Below are positions 1 to 8,706 of a stretch of 34,060 nt of DNA, one piece after another. The translations under genes were made by a program, and so were the position numbers. The stretch spans positions 1 to 34,060 of the forward strand of contig VGMT01000025.1 of the NCBI GenBank assembly GCA_016866335.1, given 5' to 3'. Every line of letters begins with the position of its first letter. The stretch's first letter is position 1. Under the pieces are notes generated by a model. The model did not search any database. It was not told the DNA's origin and saw only the letters and a program-made list of their open reading frames with translations. This DNA is from Bacteroidota bacterium (GTDB taxonomy: Bacteria; Bacteroidota; Bacteroidia; CAIKAF01).

Positions 1-48
1 CCCATGCCCAAACATTCCTGCATTCCTAGCTGCATTTTCCTTGGCTAT
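1..48 (+). repeat. Degenerate copy of the 87-bp repeat family (R2)
   Basis: This stretch carries the R2 hallmark of ATGC, CAAACATTCCTGCATTC and a GGCT-like end in the same order as the unit beginning at 30801. It is diverged and probably cut by the window edge. It lies just downstream of the T9SS cargo gene. It is a weak match judged by eye. Confidence 0.45.
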
Positions 49-120
49 TTTAGACCATTGAATTATGCCCCGAACGGGCCCCATACCTACAACGGTACGC
101 GAATGGCCAGAAATCTATTT

Positions 121-2019
121 TTATTTCACCACCAAGCGCCGTATCCAATGCCCAGCAGTACCGTTTCCGCGAAGCATATAGGTGCCGGCAGGCAAGGAAA
201 TGCCAATGCGGCTTTCTTGGCCGCTTTCCACCTGTTCTGTCCACGCTTGAACGCTTCGGCCTGAAAGGTCATTTAAGCTCATTTCCCATTGTCCACTTAG
301 TCCGCCGGGCCAGCGAATATGTATTTCGCGGCTTGCAGGGTTGGGGTACAAAACGATGTTGTTTTGCAGCCAAGAATCCATGCCGGCATCGCCAAAGGTG
401 ATCACATTTGAGGTGTCGCCGCAACCAAACGAATTGGTGGCAATTAAGGCATAATTCCCGCTTTGGGTTGGGGTTAAATTGGCAACACTGCCCAAGGGAG
501 GTGCAATGGGGTTCCAGCTGCTACCATTCCAAAAAATCCATTGGTAAGTCCACGTTCCACTTAGGTTTGAACTTAAAACTCCGTTGTTCAACGATATGCC
601 TACGTTCGGAAATCCGGGAGGGGTGCTGGGTTGAAATATCAGGTTGGTGTCGCCGCTCCAAGTAAAGCAACCCGTTGCAGGATCAATAATTTTTACCTTG
701 TAATTGCCTGCTGTCAAGGCATAATAAAACGCGGCAGCCGTACTCACCAAAACGGTGTCGTCTTGGTACCATTCATAGGAAAAGCCTGGATAAACCTCCA
801 ATCGAACAGAATCGCGCTGGCAGGCGGTAGTGCCCGGTGCAACCGAAAGCAGGCTAAAGGGTGGAGTTGAATTTACCACCAAGGTGTCTGGACTTTGAAG
901 AACAAAGGCTGTTTTTTGCATTGTATACGAAAACGACAAGCCATTTTGGTTGAAACTTTGAACCACAGGGACGTTGTACTGCTGAGCAGAGGGTGTGGTG
1001 AGGGGAATAAGGTAACCGCCCGTTTGGTCGTTGTAGCAGTTGTCGTCGTTCCCATACAATCCCCCATCTGAATCCATTATTTCAACCGACAAAGGGCCAT
1101 TGGTTACGGGTAGGTTGATGTTCCATGTATGCGGTGAACTGCCTGGGGGAAAATTCACTTGGTTGCTGTTGGTGGTTAGCAGCAGATTTCCACCTGCATC
1201 CAACACCCTTAGGTACAAATCTGGGTGGTCTCCAAAAAAGGGAATATCGGTGCAATTCACAGTATTAACCGTGAGCGACTGTAAGAAAAAGGGCAAGGTG
1301 TCGATAACAGCCTGATAACTAATCAGGTAGTTTCCACCCATACCATACACATTCGGAGCTGGATTCTCGGCATTGCTGGTTAATCCGTTTCCAAAGTCCC
1401 AGCTGTATTGATAGCCCAAATTGTGCGGGCCAGGCTGATACCCATTCGAGGGATTTTGGTTGGTAAATTGCACGGTTAAAGGAGCGCAACCTGTGGAAGG
1501 CGAAAAGCTAAAACCGCTGTTGCCACCCACCGGTGGCAATACCACCAAATCGATGGTAAATATTTCGTTGCCGGCCTGGGCACCGAACGGGGTTTGTACC
1601 GTCCCTTTGGTATCGATGGTTAAGGTGTAGGTTCCAGGAGCAGCCAAGGGCGTTCCACAAAACCGAATGCAAGCAAAGGTGCCGTTCGGGAACTGACTTG
1701 GGAAATAGGTGCAGTTGCTTGGTGTACATTCCCAATTGATGCCAAAAGGCAAGCCGCTGATGCTCAATATTTCAAACTTTAAGAAATCAACCCAGCTGAA
1801 CAAACCTCCCGATTGAACGGTCGCATCTACCTGCTTGGGAAGAAAAAATGTCATGGTGTCTTCGTAGGCTTGGCCAGAGGTTGCGGTATCCATGTAATTT
1901 GGACAGGGCCCGTTGCTGCCTTGGCACAAAACGGTGTTGGGAACGCAACCCGGACATTGGGCCTGAGCCTTGAAACCTAGTGCAAACAAAAGAATTACAA
2001 TAAGGTATAGGTTTTTCAT
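121..2019 (-). CDS. Secreted PKD-domain protein with type IX secretion C-terminal sorting domain
   Basis: This is a large extracellular or surface protein exported by Sec and then by the type IX system. I chose the ATG at 2019, giving 632 residues, because it opens directly with a signal peptide (MKNLYLIVILLFALGFKAQA, cleavage near AQA/Q). The ATG at 2055 adds 12 residues without signal character and would overlap the upstream cysQ gene. A PKD-like module lies around residues 175-240, with the core YSWDFGNG and the APLTVQF strand typical of the fold. Ig-like segments follow. The last 75 residues form a type A sorting domain: LYPNPASREIHIRW, a middle DLSGR motif, then LPAGTYMLR and a basic end (RRLVVK). 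The PKD and sorting-domain calls are strong; no substrate or adhesive role can be read. It is the last gene of the minus-strand block, 32 bp after cysQ. Confidence 0.88.
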   Translation of the reverse strand: MKNLYLIVILLFALGFKAQAQCPGCVPNTVLCQGSNGPCPNYMDTATSGQAYEDTMTFFLPKQVDATVQSGGLFSWVDFLKFEILSISGLPFGINWECTPSNCTYFPSQFPNGTFACIRFCGTPLAAPGTYTLTIDTKGTVQTPFGAQAGNEIFTIDLVVLPPVGGNSGFSFSPSTGCAPLTVQFTNQNPSNGYQPGPHNLGYQYSWDFGNGLTSNAENPAPNVYGMGGNYLISYQAVIDTLPFFLQSLTVNTVNCTDIPFFGDHPDLYLRVLDAGGNLLLTTNSNQVNFPPGSSPHTWNINLPVTNGPLSVEIMDSDGGLYGNDDNCYNDQTGGYLIPLTTPSAQQYNVPVVQSFNQNGLSFSYTMQKTAFVLQSPDTLVVNSTPPFSLLSVAPGTTACQRDSVRLEVYPGFSYEWYQDDTVLVSTAAAFYYALTAGNYKVKIIDPATGCFTWSGDTNLIFQPSTPPGFPNVGISLNNGVLSSNLSGTWTYQWIFWNGSSWNPIAPPLGSVANLTPTQSGNYALIATNSFGCGDTSNVITFGDAGMDSWLQNNIVLYPNPASREIHIRWPGGLSGQWEMSLNDLSGRSVQAWTEQVESGQESRIGISLPAGTYMLRGNGTAGHWIRRLVVK

Positions 2020-2051
2020 ACGTAGTGTGTTGGTATTCAAAAGTACACTTT

Positions 2052-2852
2052 TCAATCTAAGGTTGTTCCTGCCAAGGCTAAAAATCCAGGCATTGAAATG
2101 TGGGGTAGGTTATAGCATAGCGGTTTTCGGCTGTCAAGTTCCAGCATTTTTCCTCCTGCACCTAAAACCAACGCGTGTCCGGCGGCAATATCCCAAGCCG
2201 ATAAGCGGTGGCTTCTGGGGTAAAAATCGGCTTTGCCACTGGCCACAAAGGTGAATTTTAAGCTGCTGCCTACCTTTAAAATATGCAGGGGCTTCCCTTT
2301 GGCCAATTCTTGTTCCCAATTATCCAGGTTTTCTCTGAAGTCGGAACGGCTGCCCACCAAACTAGGGCTGTGTATGGATGCTTTGGGTTTAACCTGGGGC
2401 TTTTGGGGGTTCCATATCCACTCTTGGTCCATGGGCCAATGCCATAAACCAAAATGGGGGCCGCCCAGCCAAGCACCGGCTTCTTCGCCTTGGTACGCGG
2501 GGGCAATGAGCAGGCCTAAAATGGGAATACCATCTTGAATCAGAGCTACGTTTAGGGTGAACATTCCATTTCGGGCTACAAATTCTTTGGTTCCATCAAT
2601 GGGGTCAATCACCCAGCAGGTAGAAAAATCCTGCTTAGCATCAAACTCTTTTTCTTCGGAAACAATAGGCAAGCCAAACTGTTGAAGTCCCTCTTGAAAC
2701 AATCGGTCGGCTTCTTGGTCGGCTAAGGTTAAGGGACTGTCGTCGGCCTTAAACTGAACCGAAAATTCCTGAAGGTATATGTCCAATACCCGATTTGCTG
2801 CCTTTCGGCCTAAGGCCAAAAGGGCATTGATGTTACTTTCGTTCAAATTCAT
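2052..2852 (-). CDS. cysQ: 3'(2'),5'-bisphosphate nucleotidase CysQ (inositol monophosphatase family)
   Basis: This is a magnesium-dependent phosphatase that removes the 3'-phosphate from PAP or PAPS during sulfate assimilation and PAP recycling, in the cytoplasm or at the membrane. The 266-residue length suits the family. Visible family motifs are the early metal ligand region with SEEKEF (about residues 65-70), the hallmark DPIDGTKEF (about 83-91), and the C-terminal WDIAAGHAL motif near residue 220 that binds metal and substrate. The GTKEF form of the second motif favours CysQ over plain inositol monophosphatase. Its start overlaps the end of the upstream amidohydrolase-like gene by 20 bp, which suggests co-transcription. 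No other sulfate-assimilation gene is in the window. Family is certain; the exact substrate is inferred. Confidence 0.9.
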   Translation of the reverse strand: MNLNESNINALLALGRKAANRVLDIYLQEFSVQFKADDSPLTLADQEADRLFQEGLQQFGLPIVSEEKEFDAKQDFSTCWVIDPIDGTKEFVARNGMFTLNVALIQDGIPILGLLIAPAYQGEEAGAWLGGPHFGLWHWPMDQEWIWNPQKPQVKPKASIHSPSLVGSRSDFRENLDNWEQELAKGKPLHILKVGSSLKFTFVASGKADFYPRSHRLSAWDIAAGHALVLGAGGKMLELDSRKPLCYNLPHISMPGFLALAGTTLD

Positions 2853-4029
2853 CTTTCAGGGTTTCCTGTCGGCCTTTTAGGGGGATTTCAATACCCTGCG
2901 ACCATGCTTTTATCATGTTGAACCCCAATGCCTCGAGCGGGCTGCCTTGGCAGGCAAAAAAACTGGCTTCTTTACCTACTTCAAGGCTGCCAATTTGATG
3001 GTCTATTCCAAGAATGCGGGCAGGGTTAAGGGTAATTAAGGGTAAAATGTCTTTTTCTTCAAACCCAACGCGTTTAAGGGTGCCTGCCATAAAACCCAGG
3101 TTTCGTCCTCCCATGGCCTCCATGTCGCCTTCGTAATCTAAGGCCATTAAAAGCCCGGCTTGGCTCATTTTTTGAACGTCCAGCCAACGCTGTTGAGGTT
3201 GGGCATGGTAAAAGGGAGGCAGTTCCCAAATTCGGCTTGCCACCAAGGCTTGTTTTTCGCGGACCAAGTCAGCGGTTAAGGCTTCGCAATCTCGGCATTC
3301 CAGCACCGCTATTTTCACCTTGGGCCAAGGCCTAAAAAAGTCCATTGCATTTTGCCAATCTGAGGCTGAGCGCACGTGCAGCATTGTTTTTTCCTGACCC
3401 TGAATGATGCGCCTTAAGGCACTGAATTGCTGTCCTTCTCGGCCGGCTTCGGCTTGACTTAGCATGGCGTAAAGCTGTTCCTTTACTGGGATATTTTCCT
3501 TTCGTTCACTAGGCCAATGCATGTGCATTCCTGTATGCGCCTTTACCAGGGAGTTGGTCCAGGGTTTTCCGTCTAATCTAAGCACCGAGGAGCTCCCTGC
3601 CAGCATTCCATATCGGGGACTCACCTCGGCAAACAGTACTCCGTTCTGCCTTAAGGTTGGAAGAATCGACGAGGCCGCATTAAAGGCGATATGCCCTTCT
3701 ACTTCGGGAGTAAAATTGCCAACCTCATCAAAGTCTAAAGTGGCCCGAACTGCATCGATTTCGGTTAGGCCAACCACCGTGTTCATTAAAATGAACCCGG
3801 GATACAGGTTCCAGCCTTTACCATCAATTAGAGTTACCTCGGGCGAAAGGGTATAGGGCTCGCCTGAATTCAAATCTACAACGGCGGTTATTTTTCCTTG
3901 CTGCACCTGCAAAAGGCCTTCTTGAATAACCTGCCCATTCCCAATGTGGAGTCTGGCATTTTTAATGGCGAAGCTCCCTTGAGCCAAGGCCGTGGCCGTT
4001 ACAAAAAGGCTAAGGATTAAGGTCTTCAC
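2833..4029 (-). CDS. Degenerate amidohydrolase-family secreted protein
   Basis: The fold is recognisable as amidohydrolase. There is an N-terminal beta-rich segment (SFAIKNARLHIGNGQVIQEG), then a barrel, and the C-terminal signature LITLNPARILGIDHQIGSLE followed by VGKEASFF. I prefer a GTG start at 4029 (398 residues) because it leads straight into a signal peptide (VKTLILSLFVTATALAQ) and overlaps the upstream gene by only 20 bp. The ATG at 4080 would overlap by 71 bp. The metal-binding HxH that should follow YPGF is absent, since the sequence reads YPGFILMNTVVGL. Catalysis of the usual type is therefore unlikely. It probably pairs with the larger amidohydrolase encoded just upstream; tandem pairs of this kind recur in Bacteroidota, from memory. 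Substrate unknown. Confidence 0.8.
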   Translation of the reverse strand: MKTLILSLFVTATALAQGSFAIKNARLHIGNGQVIQEGLLQVQQGKITAVVDLNSGEPYTLSPEVTLIDGKGWNLYPGFILMNTVVGLTEIDAVRATLDFDEVGNFTPEVEGHIAFNAASSILPTLRQNGVLFAEVSPRYGMLAGSSSVLRLDGKPWTNSLVKAHTGMHMHWPSERKENIPVKEQLYAMLSQAEAGREGQQFSALRRIIQGQEKTMLHVRSASDWQNAMDFFRPWPKVKIAVLECRDCEALTADLVREKQALVASRIWELPPFYHAQPQQRWLDVQKMSQAGLLMALDYEGDMEAMGGRNLGFMAGTLKRVGFEEKDILPLITLNPARILGIDHQIGSLEVGKEASFFACQGSPLEALGFNMIKAWSQGIEIPLKGRQETLKDEFERK

Positions 4030-6925
4030 AATGGTAAGATTTAAAGGTTTTGTAGGGCCGCTCTTCTGGTTTTTCTCCATTAGAAATGGCTTTTAATAAG
4101 ATAGGGCCAAGCCGTTTTGTTTCGGCTTCGTTCCGTTTAAGCATGCGGCTGTGCCTTTCCAGTGTAAAGTAGTCGAAGCCCTCAATCCAAGTGAATTCAG
4201 GCACCGAGGCTGCCATCATTGGGTGGCCGTTCCATAAAACCAAATCGGCATCTTTTCCCAGTTCTATGCTGCCCACTTTTTTGTCGATGCCCAGCATTTT
4301 TGCTGGATTTAGGGTAACCATGTTCCAGGCTTCCACTTCCGATATGTTTCCATACCTCACCATTTTAGCGGCCTCCAGGTTCAGGCGTGTTCCCATGGCT
4401 TCGTCGTCGGAATTTAAGGCGGTTATGATTCCGGCCTTGTGCATTATGGCTGCATTATAGGGGATAGCATCGTTCACCTCGGCTTTGTAGGCCCACCAAT
4501 CAGAAAAAGTGGATCCTGCCGCTCCGTGGGCAGCCATTTCTTTAGCCACTTTGTATCCTTCCAACACATGGGTAAAGGTTCTTATTTTAAAGCCCATGGA
4601 ATCGGCCAGCTGCATCAACATCAATATTTCGCTGCTTACATACGAATGGCAGGTGATGTTTCGCTTTCCGGCAAGAATCTCGTTTAAGATTTCGTAGCGC
4701 AACGAAGGAGGCCCGGGTTCTGGGTTTTTGGCCTTTAAAAACTGTTCCCGAATAAAGGTTTGTACCCCCAGCCGGGTTTGTGGATAGCGTAGGGTAAACC
4801 GCTCGCCCCAGTTCGATTGTTTAACATTTTCGCCCAAGGCAAATTTATTGAAGGCAGGAGCTTCGGGCATCAGCATGTTTGAGGCAGATGCACCCCATTT
4901 CATACGGATTAAGGCCGATTGGCCGCCGATGGGGTTGGCTGATCCATGCAGCAGTTGGGTGGCTGTTACCCCCGAGGCCAACTGCCGGTAAATGCCAGGA
5001 TCGCTGGGATTTAATCCGTCTTTCATGCGCACCTCGGCCGAAATGGCCGAGCCCGATTCGTTCACCCCATTGCGCAAGGCAATATGGGAATGTTCATCAA
5101 TAATGCCCGCCGTTAGATGCTTGCCTTTCCCATTTATTTCCATCGTCCCTTTGGGAACGGTCAGGTCTTTTCCTAATCCAGCGATTTTGCCCTTTTTTAT
5201 GTACACATCGGTTTCAATCACCGCAGCGGGCTGCCCCGTCCAAACCATAGCCGATCGCACCACCAGGTCTTTTTGTTCGGGTTGATCGTTGGCCGAATAG
5301 CCAAAAGCATGAAATGGACGGTAAATTTCCACTGAAATTTCCGGGTTTTTGTTTTGGCTTTCTTCGGTTTTGTTTGTTTGGTTGTTCAGAATTTCAACGG
5401 AATAAGGTATGCTGTTCACAGCGCCAAAAGCATCTAAAAAGGTCAATTCAACCTGCAAAGACGATAGGCCTGCATACCACCTTGGGAAATAGAGTCGATT
5501 TTCGCTCTTTGGCCATTCAAAAATCAGACTGCCCCCGGCTTCCGTTTCCGGCTCTATTTTTTTCCCAGCTACCTCAATAAAGGCTTTGCCCCCCGTTTCT
5601 GTGTACACAAACGCCAAGGAATCTAGCTCAACCTGTACAGGTTTAAAATTTAGGGTTCTGCGTTCCGCCGATGCAATAAGGGGCAGGTATTCTCCTTCTA
5701 AAACGATTCCTTCGGTTTGCAGCCCTTGTTCATGACCAAGGGGATTTGCGGTTATGATTAGGCCGGCTCGAAACCCCGGCTCAATTTTGCCTATTTTTTT
5801 TTCGAGTCCCAACCAGGCCGCGGGTTGGGTAGTCAAGGCCGATAGCAATTGGTCTGTGCTCAAACCATGCCGCAAAAATTCATGGCATATTTTATCAAAT
5901 CCTTCGGCTTTTTCGCCTGGATTTAAGGCCAGTTGAATGCCACGGGCAACTAGGTTTGCCGGAATAGCATAGCGTTGTTCCCAACGCTTCAATTCCATTA
6001 GGTCCGTTCGGGCCAACAGTATGGGGTCGCGCACCTCAGGCACCGAAGGCATTTCGCAATGAAACAGAATTCGGTCGCCTTTACTTAAATCGGCATTGTC
6101 CAATTCATAGGCTTCCCCATAATCCACAAAAACCAAATTTCGGTTCGGCAAAAGTTGTTTCCAAAGGGGGATATCCCAGGCCGAAGGGCTTTGAACAAAG
6201 TGTGGCCTGGTTTTGGCAGCGTTGTAGGGGTCCAACGAACGGCGGTGGCGCTGGTATTCCGGATGAGATTCCGCATATTGGGCGTCCACCAAAAACTGCC
6301 GCAAGGTTGCCGCCGCACCCGGCAAGGAACTAGGGTAATCTTGTTTCGATTGACCTTTGTTGAATGAAAATCCCAAAGCGGCCTCGTACATCAGGGGTTC
6401 AGGAACGGCACGCGGCCCGCCCAAGCTCATGGCCGGAAAACGACCTTGAATAAGTCCTTCGTCTAAAACCGGAACCGCATATCCAAACCCCGCTTTCCAC
6501 CAGGTTTTCAGCTCCTCTCCATTTGGAGTCCAGTGGTTCCCTGACCACCGTTCGGCATGCACCGCATCGTTCGGCCAAAACAGCAAAGCTTCTTTTTGTG
6601 ATTCGGGATTCGGCCCGGGGTCGTACTCCGTTTTTTCCAAATTCATTCCGGTGCTAAAGTGGGCATGAACGAATGAGGCATACACATGTCGGTTTCTTCC
6701 GTCAATTTTAAGGGAGCGCAGGGTGTCTTTAGGAGCCGTTCCAACATACGTAATTTGGCCGGCAATCACCAAAACAGAGGCATTTTCCAGGGTGCTTCCA
6801 GGGGCGGTATGCACCGTGGCGCCCTGAATCCAAATTCGATTGGCCGATTTTGGCCCAATGGCAGGTTGCTGCGCCAGCAGCCCCAGTGTGGTTGTTAGCC
6901 CTAGAACAAAAAAATACATCCGCAT
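4010..6925 (-). CDS. Large two-module amidohydrolase (imidazolonepropionase-like), secreted
   Basis: This 971-residue protein has an N-terminal signal peptide (MRMYFFVLGLTTTLGLLAQQ) and so probably acts in the periplasm. It contains two amidohydrolase modules. The first (about residues 25-430) keeps an HAH at about residue 90 but otherwise looks degenerate, for example ALNPG where an active enzyme has its late aspartate. The second (about 570-945) is well preserved. It has GIIDEHSHIA with the HxH near residue 612, a TCHSY histidine near 757, HVLEGY near 786, a SDDEAMG aspartate near 840, and the C-terminal TLNPAKMLGIDKKVGSIELG. This matches metal-dependent hydrolases acting on cyclic amides or dipeptides. 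It is first in the minus-strand operon, upstream of a degenerate paralogue. The substrate cannot be told from sequence. Confidence 0.87.
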   Translation of the reverse strand: MRMYFFVLGLTTTLGLLAQQPAIGPKSANRIWIQGATVHTAPGSTLENASVLVIAGQITYVGTAPKDTLRSLKIDGRNRHVYASFVHAHFSTGMNLEKTEYDPGPNPESQKEALLFWPNDAVHAERWSGNHWTPNGEELKTWWKAGFGYAVPVLDEGLIQGRFPAMSLGGPRAVPEPLMYEAALGFSFNKGQSKQDYPSSLPGAAATLRQFLVDAQYAESHPEYQRHRRSLDPYNAAKTRPHFVQSPSAWDIPLWKQLLPNRNLVFVDYGEAYELDNADLSKGDRILFHCEMPSVPEVRDPILLARTDLMELKRWEQRYAIPANLVARGIQLALNPGEKAEGFDKICHEFLRHGLSTDQLLSALTTQPAAWLGLEKKIGKIEPGFRAGLIITANPLGHEQGLQTEGIVLEGEYLPLIASAERRTLNFKPVQVELDSLAFVYTETGGKAFIEVAGKKIEPETEAGGSLIFEWPKSENRLYFPRWYAGLSSLQVELTFLDAFGAVNSIPYSVEILNNQTNKTEESQNKNPEISVEIYRPFHAFGYSANDQPEQKDLVVRSAMVWTGQPAAVIETDVYIKKGKIAGLGKDLTVPKGTMEINGKGKHLTAGIIDEHSHIALRNGVNESGSAISAEVRMKDGLNPSDPGIYRQLASGVTATQLLHGSANPIGGQSALIRMKWGASASNMLMPEAPAFNKFALGENVKQSNWGERFTLRYPQTRLGVQTFIREQFLKAKNPEPGPPSLRYEILNEILAGKRNITCHSYVSSEILMLMQLADSMGFKIRTFTHVLEGYKVAKEMAAHGAAGSTFSDWWAYKAEVNDAIPYNAAIMHKAGIITALNSDDEAMGTRLNLEAAKMVRYGNISEVEAWNMVTLNPAKMLGIDKKVGSIELGKDADLVLWNGHPMMAASVPEFTWIEGFDYFTLERHSRMLKRNEAETKRLGPILLKAISNGEKPEERPYKTFKSYHCEDLNP

Positions 6926-6958
6926 GCTGCGAAGATAAATAAAGCTTTTTCGTTTTTG

Positions 6959-7099
6959 GGCGGCAGCCGGGCTTTCTGAGCTACTCCGCAGTTGCCAAAG
7001 GCTGGCCCAGCTGGTTTGCGGGGGCTCCTAAAGTCGCCTCCGCACCTAGCGGGCCAGGCTTCGGCACCCTTGCGGGGTAGCTCTGTCAATCCCTGCCGC
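6959..7099 (+). repeat. R1 hairpin element, copy A
   Basis: This is a 141-bp GC-rich element between divergent genes. It begins GGCGGCAGCCGGGCTTTC, ends GTCAATCCCTGCCGC, and has the invariant core GGCTCCTAAAGTCGC at 7023-7037, which is its exact centre. The left arm (GTTGCCAAAGGCTGGCCC) is nearly complementary to the right arm (GGGCCAGGCTTCGGCACC), so the element can fold into one long imperfect hairpin. It is closest to copies D and E. Confidence 0.85.
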
Positions 7100-7121
7100 A
7101 GTCTCGTGGCGGTTTGCCATG

Positions 7122-7154
7122 TTGCCGACAAACTGCCCAATTTTCTTACCTTTG
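7122..7154 (+). promoter_or_regulatory. Bacteroidota-type promoter for the ACMSD-like gene
   Basis: TTG at 7122-7124 is followed 22 bp later by TACCTTTG at 7147-7154, a full match to the TAnnTTTG -7 box. The start codon at 7158 lies only 3 bp past the box. The transcript would then begin at or next to the ATG, giving a leaderless or nearly leaderless mRNA. Confidence 0.6.
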
Positions 7155-7157
7155 GCC

Positions 7158-8171
7158 ATGCTGAAAATCGATATGCATACCCACTTGCTGCCGGAGCATA
7201 TTCCCGATTTTTCGGCCGAATTCGGCTATGGTGGGTTTATTCGACTGCACCACCACAAAAAGGGCGCCGCACGCATGATGAAGGGCGATACCTTTTTTCG
7301 CGAAATCCAAGAAAATTGCTGGAATCCTGAACTGCGCATAAACGAATATGCCCAATTTGATACTCAGGTCCAGGTGGTTTGCACCGTCCCCGTTATGTTT
7401 AGCTATTGGGCCAAACCCAAAGACACGCTTCGGGTGGCCGCTTTTTTGAACGACCATCTGGCCCAGATTCAAAATCAATATCCTAAACATTATGTTGGCC
7501 TGGGAACCTTGCCCATGCAAGATACCAACCTAGCAATTCAAGAGTTGCGCCGTTTAAAAGAAGAACTGGCCTTGCCGGGCATTCAAATTGGCTCCAACAT
7601 CAACGACATAAACTTGGGCGACGACCGCCTTTTCCCTATTTTTGAAGCCTGTGCCGATTTGGGAATGGCTGTACTTGTTCACCCATGGAACATGTTGGGC
7701 CAAGAACACATGTCAAAATATTGGTTGCCTTGGCTGGTTGGAATGCCGGCCGAAACCGCCAGAGCCGCCGCCAGCATGGTTTTTAGCGGCCTGTTTGAAC
7801 GCCTTCCCGCCTTAAGGGTCTGTTTTGCCCATGCCGGGGGCAGTTTTATTCCTACCATCGGTCGTTTGGAACATGGTTTTCATTGCCGCCCCGACCTGGT
7901 AGCCATCGATAATCCAATCAATCCCCGCAATTCGTTCGGACGCTTTTGGGTCGATTCGATTACCCACGACGCCGACCTTACCCAATACATTCTCGATAAA
8001 ATAGGTCCCCAAAAAATGATGCTGGGCTCCGATTATCCCTTCCCTTTGGGCGACTTAGAAATTGGAGCGTATTTGGAGTCTATGCCCTTGACCGATGCAG
8101 AAAGGGCGCATATTTACCATGGCTCCGCCTTGGAATGGTTAAACCTTTCAGCCGAAACTTTTTCCCTATGA
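7158..8171 (+). CDS. 2-amino-3-carboxymuconate-6-semialdehyde decarboxylase-like amidohydrolase (ACMSD)
   Basis: This 337-residue zinc enzyme of the amidohydrolase-2 family is the length expected for ACMSD, which decarboxylates ACMS in the kynurenine branch of tryptophan breakdown. I chose ATG 7158 because it starts MLKIDMHTHLLPEH, placing the metal-binding HTH pair at residues 7 and 9 as in the family. Other hallmarks are the VHPWNMLG histidine near residue 174, FAHAGGSF near 223, and LGSDYPFPLG near 290, a close match to the ACMSD signature. No other kynurenine-pathway gene is present. A related decarboxylase (for example of resorcylate type) is possible, but the DYPFPLG string favours ACMSD. 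It has its own promoter, and its TGA overlaps the next gene's ATG. Confidence 0.85.
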   Translation: MLKIDMHTHLLPEHIPDFSAEFGYGGFIRLHHHKKGAARMMKGDTFFREIQENCWNPELRINEYAQFDTQVQVVCTVPVMFSYWAKPKDTLRVAAFLNDHLAQIQNQYPKHYVGLGTLPMQDTNLAIQELRRLKEELALPGIQIGSNINDINLGDDRLFPIFEACADLGMAVLVHPWNMLGQEHMSKYWLPWLVGMPAETARAAASMVFSGLFERLPALRVCFAHAGGSFIPTIGRLEHGFHCRPDLVAIDNPINPRNSFGRFWVDSITHDADLTQYILDKIGPQKMMLGSDYPFPLGDLEIGAYLESMPLTDAERAHIYHGSALEWLNLSAETFSL

Positions 8172-8617
8172 TGCTGCTTCGCCTTTTTCTGTTCTTTTCA
8201 CTTTTTTCGATGCTGGCTTGCAAAACCGGAAGTTCTGCGGCTAGCCCCGACCCACTTCCAACCACCGGTCGCAAGCCTTCTTGCGGAGGCGGATGGATTA
8301 TGGACAACGGACTGTTTAACACACCCGGATTTGCCCTTAACATCGATACCGCCTACTTAGATGGGCGCTGTTTGGTGGTAGATGTGCGCCGCAGTGGCGG
8401 CTGTGGCACCGTTTCGGTCGATTTAATTTGGAACGGATCCATGATGAAATCCATGCCGCCCCAAGTTCCCTTGCGCTTGTTGGGTAGGGGTGAAGACCCT
8501 TGCCGGTCAGAGGTGCGCCAACAATACCGTTTTGAAATATCGACCTTGAACAACGGTCAGCCCTTGGTAATTCAGTTGCAAGGCTGGAAAGTGCCCTTGC
8601 ATTTTGGCCAACCCTAA
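8168..8617 (+). CDS. Small lipoprotein of unknown function
   Basis: I do not recognise the family. The ATG at 8168 overlaps the stop of the preceding gene (ATGA), indicating translational coupling. It opens a lipoprotein signal, MMLLRLFLFFSLFSMLAC, with Cys18 as the probable lipidated residue. The mature part of about 131 residues has a low-complexity linker (KTGSSAASPDPLPTTG) and then a compact beta-rich domain. That domain contains several cysteines (PSCGGGWI, DGRCLVV, SGGCGTV, EDPCRSE) that could form disulfides in the periplasm. Coupling to the ACMSD-like gene may only reflect operon packing. The start and the lipoprotein call are well supported; function is open. Confidence 0.75.
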   Translation: MMLLRLFLFFSLFSMLACKTGSSAASPDPLPTTGRKPSCGGGWIMDNGLFNTPGFALNIDTAYLDGRCLVVDVRRSGGCGTVSVDLIWNGSMMKSMPPQVPLRLLGRGEDPCRSEVRQQYRFEISTLNNGQPLVIQLQGWKVPLHFGQP

Positions 8618-8634
8618 AATTTTGGGCATTGCCC

Positions 8635-8666
8635 TTGACAAATCCCCTGCGAATTGGCTATCTTTG
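8635..8666 (+). promoter_or_regulatory. Bacteroidota-type promoter for the PIF1-like helicase
   Basis: TTG at 8635-8637, in the context TTGAC, is separated by 21 bp from TATCTTTG at 8659-8666, a perfect TAnnTTTG -7 box. The helicase ATG follows 40 bp downstream, leaving a short AT-rich leader with no clear Shine-Dalgarno sequence, as is common in this phylum. Confidence 0.65.
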
Positions 8667-8706
8667 AAAAGCAGGGCATCAACAACACGTTTATATTTAT
8701 AGTTCA

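Noticed and set aside
6901-7140. Arg/Pro/Gly-rich reading frames over the R1 copies (also at 15785-15967, 20018-20161, 27030-27239 and 32428-32739)
   Set aside because: Similar peptides such as AGPAGLRGL arise in each copy because the repeat is GC-rich and lacks stops. They have no start context or flanking conservation and are not genes.
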